DNA of 22,657 nt, from contig CAKTYF010000021.1 of assembly GCA_934631995.1 (NCBI GenBank), positions 1-22,657 on the forward strand, written 5' to 3'. The notes below the pieces were generated by a model, which worked only from the letters and a program-made list of their open reading frames with translations, was not told the origin of the DNA and ran no database searches. The position numbers were made by a program, and so were the translations under genes. Positions within the stretch are counted from its first letter, which is position 1. Every line of letters starts with the position of its first letter. This stretch comes from an uncultured Eggerthellaceae bacterium (GTDB lineage Bacteria > Actinomycetota > Coriobacteriia > Coriobacteriales > Eggerthellaceae). Of the stretch, positions 1 to 7,258 are shown piece by piece.

Positions 1-1
1 G

Positions 2-286
2 CGTGGCACTCGCGCGAAAAACGCCTCGAGCGGCTCCACGCCCACAGGGAACGCATCCGTTCTGCAGCCCGCCGCCGGCACGCAGCGCCCGCCCCCTACC
101 GCCGATGCGCAGCGCTCGTCAGTACCAGCAACGCAGCCGGCACCAGCGATTCCATCGGCGCGACCGTTGCCGGCGCCTGCGCCACAACCAGCAGCAGCAT
201 CGCCTGCGCTCGCAGCGCCGCCTACGCCAACGACGGCACCAACACCCGCAACTTCATCACTCACGCTATTCAACCGTTTCGCCTGA
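2..286 (+). CDS. Partial CDS: Pro/Ala/Thr-rich C-terminal tail of an unidentified protein
   Basis: Frame 2 is open from the window edge to a TGA at 284-286. It encodes about 94 residues dominated by Pro, Ala, Thr and Ser, with runs such as PAPAPQPAAASPALAAPP, and ends in SLTLFNRFA. Such composition is typical of a disordered linker or tail, and in this frame the bias falls at codon positions 1 and 2, as expected for coding. The other two plus frames give Arg/His/Gln-rich or mixed translations that look like shadows. The domain that would name the protein lies left of the window, so no function is assigned. Its last 21 bases overlap the 3' end of the convergent phospholipase-like gene. Confidence 0.45.
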   Translation, partial: RGTRAKNASSGSTPTGNASVLQPAAGTQRPPPTADAQRSSVPATQPAPAIPSARPLPAPAPQPAAASPALAAPPTPTTAPTPATSSLTLFNRFA

Positions 287-1216
287 CAAATGATTGCCCG
301 AGAAATTCAAGCCACCCGTAATGATGTGGGCCGCCTCAGAGGAAAACTCATCGGCATCGAACAGGGCAAATGCAGCGCCCACACGCGCTTTCGCCTGATC
401 AAAGAGCTGGTCCAAGCTTGCTGTGGACTGCTGCTTCGTAAAGGGGTTCACCCACGCGTTGCCTTCGTGGTTATCGAATTCGCATTCGGTCGCTTCCAGC
501 GCGCGATGCGACATGGACCGATAGAACGAATACGGACGCGCCAGCTCTTCCACGCGCGCAAGAAGCGAGCGCTTCATGCCCGTGCGCGAGTAAAAGACGC
601 TCTGTACCAAACGAAACGCCTTGACCGACTTGCGGAAAACATCGATTTGCATGCTGCGCTGGAACGCCATAACCGCCATATACGAGTACAGCTTGCCAAT
701 AATCGTAAGCGTTTCATCGCTTGCCTGCAGAATTTCCTTATACGGCTTGAACGTGGCAACCGTCTTGCCCGTGCGCTTGAACAGCATCACTTCGTCGAAT
801 TCGCTCTCTATGACGGCGTGAATCTCGTTGCCGTTCTTGCGCGTTAGGCCCTCAACGCCCGCATCGCATATGGCATACTGGTTCGCGTACACCAGCGGAT
901 GAACTGCGGAATCAAGCAGGTAATGGCACAGGAATCCCAAAAGATACGCACGTCCAACGGGCTTCTCATCAGGGGTAAGGGTATCCAGCGCATCATGGAA
1001 CGCCACCAAGATCTTATCGGTATCCCGGCTGTGCATAATGCTGCCCAGCGCCGAAAACTCTGAAATGCTCGGATTTGCGCGCGCGTAAAACAGCGGGTCA
1101 GGCCCTTGATTTCCCAAAAGAAAGGCAAAGCGCTGCTCGGGATCGATTCCAATAAAATACGCGTCGCCTTCGTAAACGGCTTCTCCAAAAAGATCATGAG
1201 TGATAATGGCGGGCAT
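266..1216 (-). CDS. Zinc-dependent phospholipase C family protein (Zn_dep_PLPC)
   Basis: The 316-residue protein opens with MPAIITHDLFG, the usual start of the Zn_dep_PLPC family, in which an N-terminal His region and later His/Asp residues bind zinc. Visible motifs are GNQGPDPLFY (35-44), CHYLLDSAVHPLVY (about 97-110, with H98, D102 and H106) and GNEIHAVIESEFDE (about 129-142, an HxxxE-like pair H133/E137). No signal peptide or membrane segment is seen, so it is probably cytoplasmic. The ATG at 1216 is preceded by an AAGGGAG ribosome site. The stop TAG lies inside the last codons of the convergent upstream gene. The family is common in Firmicutes and Coriobacteriia and mostly uncharacterised; phospholipase activity is inferred from the family only. 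It appears monocistronic. Confidence 0.8.
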   Translation of the reverse strand: MPAIITHDLFGEAVYEGDAYFIGIDPEQRFAFLLGNQGPDPLFYARANPSISEFSALGSIMHSRDTDKILVAFHDALDTLTPDEKPVGRAYLLGFLCHYLLDSAVHPLVYANQYAICDAGVEGLTRKNGNEIHAVIESEFDEVMLFKRTGKTVATFKPYKEILQASDETLTIIGKLYSYMAVMAFQRSMQIDVFRKSVKAFRLVQSVFYSRTGMKRSLLARVEELARPYSFYRSMSHRALEATECEFDNHEGNAWVNPFTKQQSTASLDQLFDQAKARVGAAFALFDADEFSSEAAHIITGGLNFSGNHLSGETVE

Positions 1217-1464
1217 AATCTTCTCCCTTCACCCCGTTTCGCCTTCATGCCTTCGACACGCATGTTATGCCTTTGGCGCTTTTGTCGTGCAAAAGAAGCG
1301 TAAAGACGGTGCAAAATCAAAGTGACAAAAAAACGGAGTCGTCCTTTTTCTTTGTTGGGCATAACTATACAATGAGCAGGTACGCCTAAACGCGCGGATT
1401 GCAGTTTTTAACCGTTTTGATTCCATTCGGTAAATTTGACCGATAGCTTTGCAAAGGAGCACTT
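1217..1464. promoter_or_regulatory. Divergent intergenic region between PLC-like gene and MFS transporter
   Basis: These 248 bp separate two divergently read genes, so promoters for both should lie here. It is AT-richer than the flanks. A -10-like TATACAAT occurs near 1371, and a short hairpin with arms CTTTTG/CAAAAG lies near 1279-1295. I cannot pair any -10 with a convincing -35, so no individual promoter is assigned. The only clear signals are the ribosome sites: AAGGGAG for the leftward gene and AAAGGAG (1453-1459) for the rightward gene. Confidence 0.4.
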
Positions 1465-2697
1465 GTGGCAAAAACGAAAATGACCAAGCAGGAAAAAAGC
1501 TGGGTCCTCTACGACGTGGGAAATTCCGCCTTCGTCCTTCTCTCCTCCGCATTGATCCCCGTTTATTTCAAGTCGATCGCCGAGCCCGGTTCATCCGTGG
1601 TGGTGGCATGGGGATACGCGGAAACCGTCGCGTCGCTCATCTTGGCTCTGCTCATGCCCATTTTGGGAAGCCTGGCCGACTACAAAGGCAACAAGAAGAA
1701 GTTTTTCATGGGCACGGTCATTATCGGCGTGATTTGCTGCGCACTCCTTGGGTTCCCCAGCCAAGCGCTGCCATTTTTGATTCTGTATGTGGTTGCCGCC
1801 GTTATGCTGAACGGTTCGATGGTTTTCTACGATGCCTTCCTGGTTGACGCCGCTGAAAGCGACGACCGCCTGGACATGGTTTCCTCGCACGGTTACGCGT
1901 GGGGCTACATCGGTTCGTGCTTGCCGTTTATCGCCAGCTTGGTGATTGTGCTGTTCGGGTCGAATTTCGGCATTAACATGTCTACCGGCATGAAAATCGC
2001 GTTCCTGATCACTGCCGTTTGGTGGTTCGTGTTCAGCTTGCCGCTGGTTCGCAACGTTCATCAAGTCAATTACAAGGAAGACGACGGCACCGGCATTAAG
2101 CTGGGCGGAGTGATGCGCGGCCTTGCCACCACGCTCAAGAGCATTGCGAAGGACAAGCGCCTGCTGTTTTTCGTGATTGCGTACTTCTTCTACATCGATG
2201 GCGTGCATACTATTATTAAGATGTCCACCAGCTACGGCACCGATTTAGGCATCGATGCCACGCAGCTTGTGTTGGCCCTGCTCATGACGCAGTTCGTGGC
2301 CTTCCCTTCCGCCATTGCATACGGCAAGCTGGCAGGAAAATTCGGCACGCGCAAGATGCTTTGCATCGCAGTGTTCGCGTACTTGTGCATTACGCTGTTC
2401 GCAGCGTTCTTGCTGCGCTCCGCTCTTGAGTTCTGGATTCTGGCGTTTGCCGTGGGTCTGTTCCAGGGCGGCATCCAGGCGCTTTCGCGCTCGGAGTTCG
2501 GCAAGCTTATCCCCAAAGAGCACGCAAATGAGTACTACGGCTTCTTCGACATTTTCGGCAAGTACGCTGCGATTTTGGGCACGTTCCTGATGTCGGTATT
2601 CACGCAGGTCACGGGAAACGCCAGCTTGGGCGTGCTTTCCATTGCGGTCCTGTTTATCTTAGGCATTGTATTCCTGGTTCGCATGCCGAAGGAGTAG
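1465..2697 (+). CDS. UMF1-family MFS transporter (Atg22/BtlA-like)
   Basis: This 410-residue integral membrane protein begins with a basic leader, then WVLYDVGNSAFVLLSS, the signature of the UMF1/Atg22 branch of the major facilitator superfamily. About twelve hydrophobic segments are visible along its length. A loop near residues 65-72 carries LADYKGNKKK, the MFS inter-helix 2-3 motif, and a later QALSRSEFGKLIPKE (about 338-352) is typical of UMF1 proteins. The start is GTG at 1465, five bases after AAAGGAG. Family members are proposed to export amino acids or other small solutes, but the substrate cannot be read from sequence. It stands alone in its transcription unit and is followed by a hairpin terminator about 160 bp downstream. 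Confidence 0.85.
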   Translation: MAKTKMTKQEKSWVLYDVGNSAFVLLSSALIPVYFKSIAEPGSSVVVAWGYAETVASLILALLMPILGSLADYKGNKKKFFMGTVIIGVICCALLGFPSQALPFLILYVVAAVMLNGSMVFYDAFLVDAAESDDRLDMVSSHGYAWGYIGSCLPFIASLVIVLFGSNFGINMSTGMKIAFLITAVWWFVFSLPLVRNVHQVNYKEDDGTGIKLGGVMRGLATTLKSIAKDKRLLFFVIAYFFYIDGVHTIIKMSTSYGTDLGIDATQLVLALLMTQFVAFPSAIAYGKLAGKFGTRKMLCIAVFAYLCITLFAAFLLRSALEFWILAFAVGLFQGGIQALSRSEFGKLIPKEHANEYYGFFDIFGKYAAILGTFLMSVFTQVTGNASLGVLSIAVLFILGIVFLVRMPKE

Positions 2698-2722
2698 CGC
2701 GTCTGCAGGGCATCAGCGCGAG

Positions 2723-2823
2723 TGCAGCAACGGCATGCCGGCAAGAGCTCACGGAGGCGTGCCGCAACAGCACAGGCGCGGTAACGGTACTCTGGCAAGA
2801 GCCCACGGAGACACACCACTGCA
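2723..2823. repeat. Imperfect 54-bp tandem duplication
   Basis: The segment GGCAAGAGCTCACGGAG at 2740-2756 recurs at 2794-2810 with one mismatch in 17 bases, a period of exactly 54 bp. Weaker similarity (cagcaacgg against gcggtaacgg) extends the unit to the left. It lies between the transporter stop and its terminator and has no supported open frame. Confidence 0.5.
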
Positions 2824-2858
2824 GCAGCAGCCCTGCCCCCCACGCATTCGCAACCAGC

Positions 2859-2904
2859 AAGGCCGGCGATTCAGTCAATCTGAGTCGTCGGCCTTCGTTT
2901 TATT
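2859..2904 (+). terminator. Rho-independent terminator of the MFS transporter gene
   Basis: An 11-bp stem is formed by AAGGCCGGCGA (2859-2869) and TCGTCGGCCTT (2885-2895), with one G-T pair and a 15-nt loop. It is followed directly by the T-rich run CGTTTTATTT. The hairpin lies about 160 bp after the transporter stop. Confidence 0.8.
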
Positions 2905-2925
2905 TGCAAACCAACAGCGGTTCGG

Positions 2926-3007
2926 TATAAAATCGTTCACAGTTATCGAAAAATCGACGTTTAGGGCGATAAACCCCCGAAAATCAAGAACTGTGAACGA
3001 TTTTATA
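2926..3007. repeat. Perfect 19-bp inverted repeat with 44-bp spacer
   Basis: TATAAAATCGTTCACAGTT at 2926-2944 is matched exactly by its reverse complement at 2989-3007. The 44-bp spacer has no clear open frame. The element sits between the transporter terminator and the ask gene. The arms are AT-rich at the outer ends and GC-mixed inside. There is no T-run of the kind that would make it a standard terminator. It could be a small non-autonomous insertion (MITE-like), a double operator site, or a structured leader. Confidence 0.75.
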
Positions 3008-3152
3008 ATGAAACACGCACCTACCAATATCTTCGCGCAGGGGCACGTCCCTTACCGTAAATAATGCGTAAAACATAACGTTTCTATAGGCTATCAGCGG
3101 CTTTTTCGCTATAGTTAACCTGACTTGTTGTATCTAAAAGAAGGTTTGAATT
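3008..3152 (+). promoter_or_regulatory. Leader/promoter region of ask-asd
   Basis: This 145-bp AT-richer stretch precedes ask. A -10-like TATAGT lies at 3110-3115, with an inverted CTATAG pair around 3084-3114, but no good -35 is found at the right distance. I see no lysine riboswitch, T-box or attenuator leader peptide. The ribosome site is AGAAGG at 3139-3144, eight bases before the ATG. Confidence 0.35.
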
Positions 3153-4433
3153 ATGTCGCTCATCGTAGCAAAGTTCGGCGGGACTTCGGTGGCATCACCC
3201 GAACGCATCAAAAAAGTTGCTGCGCGACTTATCGCCAAAAAACAGGCTGGCCACAGTGTGGTCGCCGTTGTTTCCGCCATGGGAAAAACCACCGATGAAC
3301 TGGTGAGTTTGGCAAGCGCGCTTAACGGCAACCCGCCCGCACGCGAAATGGATCGCCTGCTTTCCACGGGCGAGCAGGTCAGCATGGCGCTGTTGGCCAT
3401 GGCGCTTGAAGCACGCGGTTACCGCGCCATGAGCTTCACGGGTCGTCAGGCCGGCATTGAGACTGACACCTCACACCTGAAATCCAAGATCACCGGCATC
3501 GATGCCAAGCGCATCATGGATGCTGTGGACGCGGGCATCATCCCCGTCATCGCAGGCTTCCAAGGCATCGATGGCAACGGCGACATTACCACGCTGGGCC
3601 GCGGCGGCTCCGATACCACCGCAGTTGCCGTTGCGTGGGGCATTGGCGCCGACGTGTGCGAAATCTACTCCGACGTGGATGGCGTATACACCGCCGACCC
3701 GCGCGTATGCCCGCGCGCCCGCAAGCTGGACAAGATCTCCTACGACGATATGCTGGAGCTTTCAACGGCTGGATCAGGCGTTTTGCAGAGTCGCGCCGTA
3801 GAGCTTGCCAGCAAATTCCACGTGGTTATCCATTCGCGCTCGGCCTTTTCCGATGCCGAGGGCACCTATGTTATGGAAGGAACGGAAGATATGGAAGAAG
3901 CTGTTGTTACCGGCATTGCCCATGACACCTCTGAAGTCAAAGTTACCCTGCGCGGCGTGCCCGACATGTCCGGCGTTGCCGCCAAGGTGTTCTCGCGCCT
4001 TGCCGCCGCGAACGTTTCCGTTGACATGATCATCCAAAACGTCTCGGAAGATGGCGTGACCGACATCAGCTTCACCTGCCCGAAAAGCGACTTGCCGCGC
4101 GCATCCGAGACCATCACCAGCATCTTGCCGGAAATCAACGCGCGCGAATTCGTGGTGGACGAAGACATTGCCAAGGTAAGCGTGGTAGGCACGGGCATGA
4201 AGTCCTCCCCCGGCGTTGCCGCGAAAATGTTCAGCACGCTTGGCGAAAACGAGATCAACATCCTGGCCATTTCCACGTCGCCTATCCGCCTTTCCGTGGT
4301 GGTGCGCTCATCGCAGGCCGTGGCGGCGGTGCAATGCCTGCACACCGCATTCAACATGGACTCCGACAGCGTGTTTGTGGAAACGCAGCTTTCCGCAGAA
4401 GAGATTGCTGCGAAAATGGCGAAGGGCCGCTAG
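3153..4433 (+). CDS. ask: Aspartate kinase (alpha subunit / full-length)
   Basis: The enzyme phosphorylates L-aspartate, the first step toward lysine, diaminopimelate, threonine and methionine, in the cytoplasm. The 426 residues start with VAKFGGTSV (5-13), the kinase signature, followed by TTLGRGGSDTTAVAVA near 146-161, which is part of the aspartate/ATP site. From about residue 260 there are two ACT regulatory domains, including SVVGTGMKSSPGVAAKMF near 344-361. Length and architecture match the lysine/threonine-feedback enzymes of Actinobacteria and Bacillus (class with alpha2-beta2 assembly). An internal ATG at 3891 matches the beta-subunit start of such genes. asd follows after 45 bp with its own strong ribosome site, so the two genes form an operon. 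The start is ATG at 3153 after AGAAGG. Confidence 0.97.
   Translation: MSLIVAKFGGTSVASPERIKKVAARLIAKKQAGHSVVAVVSAMGKTTDELVSLASALNGNPPAREMDRLLSTGEQVSMALLAMALEARGYRAMSFTGRQAGIETDTSHLKSKITGIDAKRIMDAVDAGIIPVIAGFQGIDGNGDITTLGRGGSDTTAVAVAWGIGADVCEIYSDVDGVYTADPRVCPRARKLDKISYDDMLELSTAGSGVLQSRAVELASKFHVVIHSRSAFSDAEGTYVMEGTEDMEEAVVTGIAHDTSEVKVTLRGVPDMSGVAAKVFSRLAAANVSVDMIIQNVSEDGVTDISFTCPKSDLPRASETITSILPEINAREFVVDEDIAKVSVVGTGMKSSPGVAAKMFSTLGENEINILAISTSPIRLSVVVRSSQAVAAVQCLHTAFNMDSDSVFVETQLSAEEIAAKMAKGR
3891..4433 (+). CDS. Probable internal in-frame start: aspartate kinase beta subunit
   Basis: Codon 247 of ask is ATG (3891). It is preceded by the purine-rich GAAGGAACGGAAGAT at 3876-3890, which contains an AAGGA core nine bases upstream. 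The product would be about 180 residues, starting MEEAVVTGIAHDTSEVKVTL, and would consist of the two ACT domains only. In Corynebacterium glutamicum and Bacillus subtilis the aspartate kinase beta subunit is made from exactly such an in-frame internal start, and the Corynebacterium beta subunit is known to begin with a very similar MEEAVLTGVA segment. Translation from this site here is inferred. Confidence 0.6.
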   Translation: MEEAVVTGIAHDTSEVKVTLRGVPDMSGVAAKVFSRLAAANVSVDMIIQNVSEDGVTDISFTCPKSDLPRASETITSILPEINAREFVVDEDIAKVSVVGTGMKSSPGVAAKMFSTLGENEINILAISTSPIRLSVVVRSSQAVAAVQCLHTAFNMDSDSVFVETQLSAEEIAAKMAKGR

Positions 4434-4478
4434 GCACGAAACGAACGCATTCGTCAACGATGTAATTGGAGGAACATC

Positions 4479-5555
4479 ATGGCTTGGAATAAAAAGATGC
4501 CCGCTTATCCCGTTGTGGCCGTTGCAGGAGCCACCGGTGCCGTGGGCCGCGAGATGCTAAAATGCCTGGAGACGCTAAACTTCCCCGCTTCCGAAGTGCG
4601 CGCGCTGGCTTCGGCGCGTTCGGCAGGAGAAAAGCTTCCCTTCGCTGGCTGCGGTAAAGTGCCCGCTGGTGAGCTGACCGTGCAAGAAATGACCGAAGAA
4701 AGCTTCCAAGGCGTTGACATTGCCCTGTTCAGCGCAGGTGCAAGCGTTTCCAAGAAGTTCCGCAAGGCTGTAGTAGATGCCGGCGCCGTGATGATTGACA
4801 ACTCCAGCGCCTTCCGCGTTGACCCCGATGTGCCGCTGGTTGTGCCCGAAGTGAACGCGCACGATATTGCGTGGCACAGCGGCGTTATTGCCAACCCCAA
4901 CTGCACCACCATTCAGATGCTTGTTGCTTTGAACCCGCTGCGCAAGCTGGGCCACATCGACCGCATTGTGGTAAGCAGCTACCAGTCCGCTTCGGGTGCA
5001 GGTGCTAAAGGCATGGCCGAGCTCGAAGACCAAACGGCAAAATACCTGGCTGGCGAGCCGTTTGAGCCGTCTGCCTTCGCACACCAGATCGCGTTCAACT
5101 GCATTCCGCACATCGATGTGTTCGTTGACGGCGATTACCTGAACGACATCCCCGAAGGCTACACTAAAGAAGAGTGGAAGATGGTCGTTGAGACGAAGAA
5201 GATTTTCAATGACGACACCATTGAAGTGGCGCCCACGTGCGTACGCGTACCCGTTCTGCGTTGCCACTCCGAAAGCCTGAACGTGGAGTTCGCGCATCCC
5301 GTAAGGATTGAGGCCGTAAAGGAAGCGCTGGCCAACGCCGAGCACGTGGTGCTTGAAGATGACCCCGCGAACAACGTGTACCCCATGCCCGCAATGCATC
5401 GCGGTTCGTTTGACACGTTTGTTGGACGCGTGCGTCGCGATAGCACCGTGCCCGAAGATCGCGGCATTGCCATGTGGGTTGTAGCCGACCAGTTGCTGCG
5501 CGGTGCGGCGCTGAACGCCGTCTACATTGCGCAGAAGCTTCTGCCGGAAGCGTAA
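4479..5555 (+). CDS. asd: Aspartate-semialdehyde dehydrogenase
   Basis: This enzyme reduces aspartyl phosphate, the product of the upstream kinase, to aspartate semialdehyde with NADPH. The 358-residue protein shows the nucleotide-binding loop VAGATGAVGREM (15-26), the catalytic-cysteine motif NPNCTTIQM (139-147, C142), SSYQSASGAGAKGM near 166-179, and the VPVLRCHSE segment (about 257-265), where H263 takes the place of the catalytic histidine. EEWKMVVETKKI (231-242) is also typical. The start is ATG at 4479 after a TTGGAGGAAC ribosome site. It is the second gene of the ask-asd operon (45-bp gap), and the stop at 5553 is followed 17 bp later by the nested inverted repeat and terminator. Confidence 0.97.
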   Translation: MAWNKKMPAYPVVAVAGATGAVGREMLKCLETLNFPASEVRALASARSAGEKLPFAGCGKVPAGELTVQEMTEESFQGVDIALFSAGASVSKKFRKAVVDAGAVMIDNSSAFRVDPDVPLVVPEVNAHDIAWHSGVIANPNCTTIQMLVALNPLRKLGHIDRIVVSSYQSASGAGAKGMAELEDQTAKYLAGEPFEPSAFAHQIAFNCIPHIDVFVDGDYLNDIPEGYTKEEWKMVVETKKIFNDDTIEVAPTCVRVPVLRCHSESLNVEFAHPVRIEAVKEALANAEHVVLEDDPANNVYPMPAMHRGSFDTFVGRVRRDSTVPEDRGIAMWVVADQLLRGAALNAVYIAQKLLPEA

Positions 5556-5571
5556 CATCGCGCGCGATCCA

Positions 5572-5745
5572 ATTGTTGACAAATTACCCCACCTTTTGTC
5601 AACAATGATAGCCAATCTCCCCACAACGCGCCCTGAAACAAAATCAAAACACCTCTCTGAACAGGGAATATAAAAAGAATCCGAGACGCGAAAGCACCTC
5701 GGATTCTTTTATTGTTGACAAAAGGTGGGGTAATTTGTCAACAAC
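5572..5745. repeat. 174-bp nested inverted-repeat element with palindromic arms
   Basis: The left arm (5572-5606) and right arm (5711-5745) are reverse complements over 35 bp with one mismatch at the outermost base. Each arm is itself a near palindrome: TTGTTGACAAA and TTTGTCAACAA flank a core reading TTACCCCACC on the left and GGTGGGGTAA on the right. The space between arms holds a perfect terminator hairpin. The element fills the gap between the convergent asd and DUF47 genes. No target-site duplication is obvious. It could be a MITE, a paired operator, or a compound transcription barrier. Confidence 0.85.
5673..5710. terminator. Bidirectional terminator between asd and DUF47 gene
   Basis: AAAAGAATCCGAG (5673-5685) pairs perfectly over 13 bp with CTCGGATTCTTTT (5698-5710). 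The 12-nt loop contains GCGAAAGC, itself a very stable GNRA-type mini-hairpin. The A-run on the left side and T-run on the right side let it act in both directions, as suits two convergent genes. Confidence 0.88.
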
Positions 5746-5775
5746 GATGTCACAATTTCTCGTGCGAGCCCTTGG

Positions 5776-6408
5776 CTACGAGTTCTTGAGCAGCACGGAG
5801 CTCACGGCATCGGCAGCATGCTCACATGCGTCGCAGCAACGCTCCATGCGCTTGTAGATTTCCGTCCAGCGCAAAACGTCCACCGGATCAGCGTTCGGGC
5901 GCGTGAACAGCTCGCGAACAGCGGCCATATACAGACGGTCGCCTTCTTCTTCGTAATCGTTGACTTTCACCAAAATGTTATGCAGCTCTTTCGCGTGCTT
6001 CTTGAAGCCGCGCAGCTGAGACAACGCGCGGTCAAGCTCCTGAGCAGCCTCCTTGATAACTTTCGCGAACCTGATAGCGTTCTCGGGCACTTCGCGCACG
6101 TTGAACATGTAGAAGCGGAACACAACGTCTTCGATCTCGTCGAGCACCGTGTCAAGCGCGCGCGCCAGCTCGATAATGTCTTCGCGCTCAATGGGCGTGA
6201 TAAACTCAACGGCCGTATTCTCGAAAATTGCGTGGTTGATTTCGTCACCACGATTTTCCAGCTGATGCACGCGCGCAATCAGCATGTCAACATCGGCATC
6301 GCCAGCAAAGCATTCAACGGTCTCGATAAGCACTTCGGCTTCCTGAACCGCCAAAGCAGACACTTTCTCGAATGCCTCGAAGTAATCGAACGCATTTCTT
6401 TTCGCCAT
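5776..6408 (-). CDS. DUF47 / PhoU-like phosphate transport regulator
   Basis: The 210-residue, all-helical protein belongs to the DUF47 (PhoU_div) family: MAKRNAFDYFEAFEKVSALAV at the start, HQLENRGDEINHAIFENTAV around 47-66 and ITPIEREDIIELARALDTVLDEIEDVV around 70-96, with the acidic E/D-rich repeats that bind metal in PhoU-like bundles. These proteins usually accompany a PiT-type low-affinity phosphate transporter and modulate it. No pit gene is adjacent here. The ATG at 6408 is preceded by TTAGGAGCG. It is convergent with asd and shares the bidirectional terminator. The upstream 178 bp contain the likely terminator of the MBL gene and a small GCAGG/CCTGC hairpin in its leader. Confidence 0.88.
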   Translation of the reverse strand: MAKRNAFDYFEAFEKVSALAVQEAEVLIETVECFAGDADVDMLIARVHQLENRGDEINHAIFENTAVEFITPIEREDIIELARALDTVLDEIEDVVFRFYMFNVREVPENAIRFAKVIKEAAQELDRALSQLRGFKKHAKELHNILVKVNDYEEEGDRLYMAAVRELFTRPNADPVDVLRWTEIYKRMERCCDACEHAADAVSSVLLKNS

Positions 6409-6483
6409 GGGCGCTCCTAACGCTTAAATCCAGGCAGGCATTTTACCTGCACAAACAGTAAACTTTAACCGACAAATCCAAAC

Positions 6484-6527
6484 GTAAAACAAAACCGTCC
6501 GCCAACGCGAAAGCGCAAGCAGTCGGA
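6484..6527 (-). terminator. Probable terminator after the MBL-fold hydrolase gene
   Basis: Read on the minus strand, an imperfect hairpin with outer pairs TCCG/CGGA and an inner GCG-CTTT-CGC (plus coordinates 6498-6527) is followed by CGGTTTTGTTTTA. It lies about 60 bases after the hydrolase stop and before the DUF47 gene. The mismatches in the middle of the stem make the call moderate. Confidence 0.45.
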
Positions 6528-6586
6528 ACAAAACCGAACGAAGCAAATTCCGCACAGCAAGCATAGCAAAGCCGTGCGCTCACAGC

Positions 6587-7258
6587 TTACACGATACGGC
6601 GAAGGATTCCGCGCTGTTCTTCGCCAATCTCCGTAAACTGCATATGTCCTGGGAACACAAGCGTATCCGAGGGAAGCGTGTCCAAGCGTTTCAAGGACTT
6701 CACCATCTCGTTCATGCTGCCCCCGGGAAAATCGGTGCGACCGAACGCGCCGCAAAACAGCGTATCGCCCGAGAACAGAATGCCACGCTCTCCCCCATTT
6801 TCGCTGGCAGGAAGATACAGGCACATTGAACCCTTTGTGTGACCAGGGGTGATAAGCACCTTCCACTTCATGCCGCACAGCTCAACGGTGTCGCCTTCTT
6901 TAACGGTGCGGTCAACAACTTTGTTTTGCGCCGGCGAAAGTTTGGCGGCAGCTTGCTTTTGCTGCTTCTCGATAAGCGGAGCGTCAATTGCCGACGCAAT
7001 AACCGGCGCGCCCGTTTCATGGCGCAACTGAGCCAGTGCGCCAATGTGGTCCGAATGCTCATGCGTTACCACAATAGCGTCAATCTTGCCGCCGGCAACG
7101 GTGCGGATTGCATCCATGATGCGCGCGCAATCATCGGCAGGGTCAACTACAAACGCGCCTTGATCGTTGCTTACCACGTAGACGTTTGTTTGGTAAGAAC
7201 TCAAAACCAGGGTGGAAATGCTTACATTTCCGCAGTTCAATGAATTGTTTCTTGCCAT
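6587..7258 (-). CDS. MBL-fold metallo-hydrolase (glyoxalase II-like)
   Basis: The 223-residue protein has the metallo-beta-lactamase metal motif THEHSDH (65-71), TPGHTKGSMC (137-146, H140), SGDTLFCGAFGRTD (163-176, D165) and a late FPGH (202-205), the full set of ligands for a binuclear zinc or iron site. The arrangement resembles the YcbL/glyoxalase-II branch that hydrolyses thioesters such as lactoylglutathione or related thiols; the substrate is not evident. Its ATG overlaps the last base of the rel stop codon (TAATG), so it is translationally coupled to rel. An MBL-fold gene directly after relA is a common arrangement in Gram-positive bacteria. A probable terminator follows. Confidence 0.88.
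   Translation of the reverse strand: MARNNSLNCGNVSISTLVLSSYQTNVYVVSNDQGAFVVDPADDCARIMDAIRTVAGGKIDAIVVTHEHSDHIGALAQLRHETGAPVIASAIDAPLIEKQQKQAAAKLSPAQNKVVDRTVKEGDTVELCGMKWKVLITPGHTKGSMCLYLPASENGGERGILFSGDTLFCGAFGRTDFPGGSMNEMVKSLKRLDTLPSDTLVFPGHMQFTEIGEEQRGILRRIV

Noticed and set aside
3008..3152. Lysine riboswitch or T-box before ask
   Set aside because: The leader is only about 40 bases past the likely -10 and lacks the multi-helix core or a T-box sequence.
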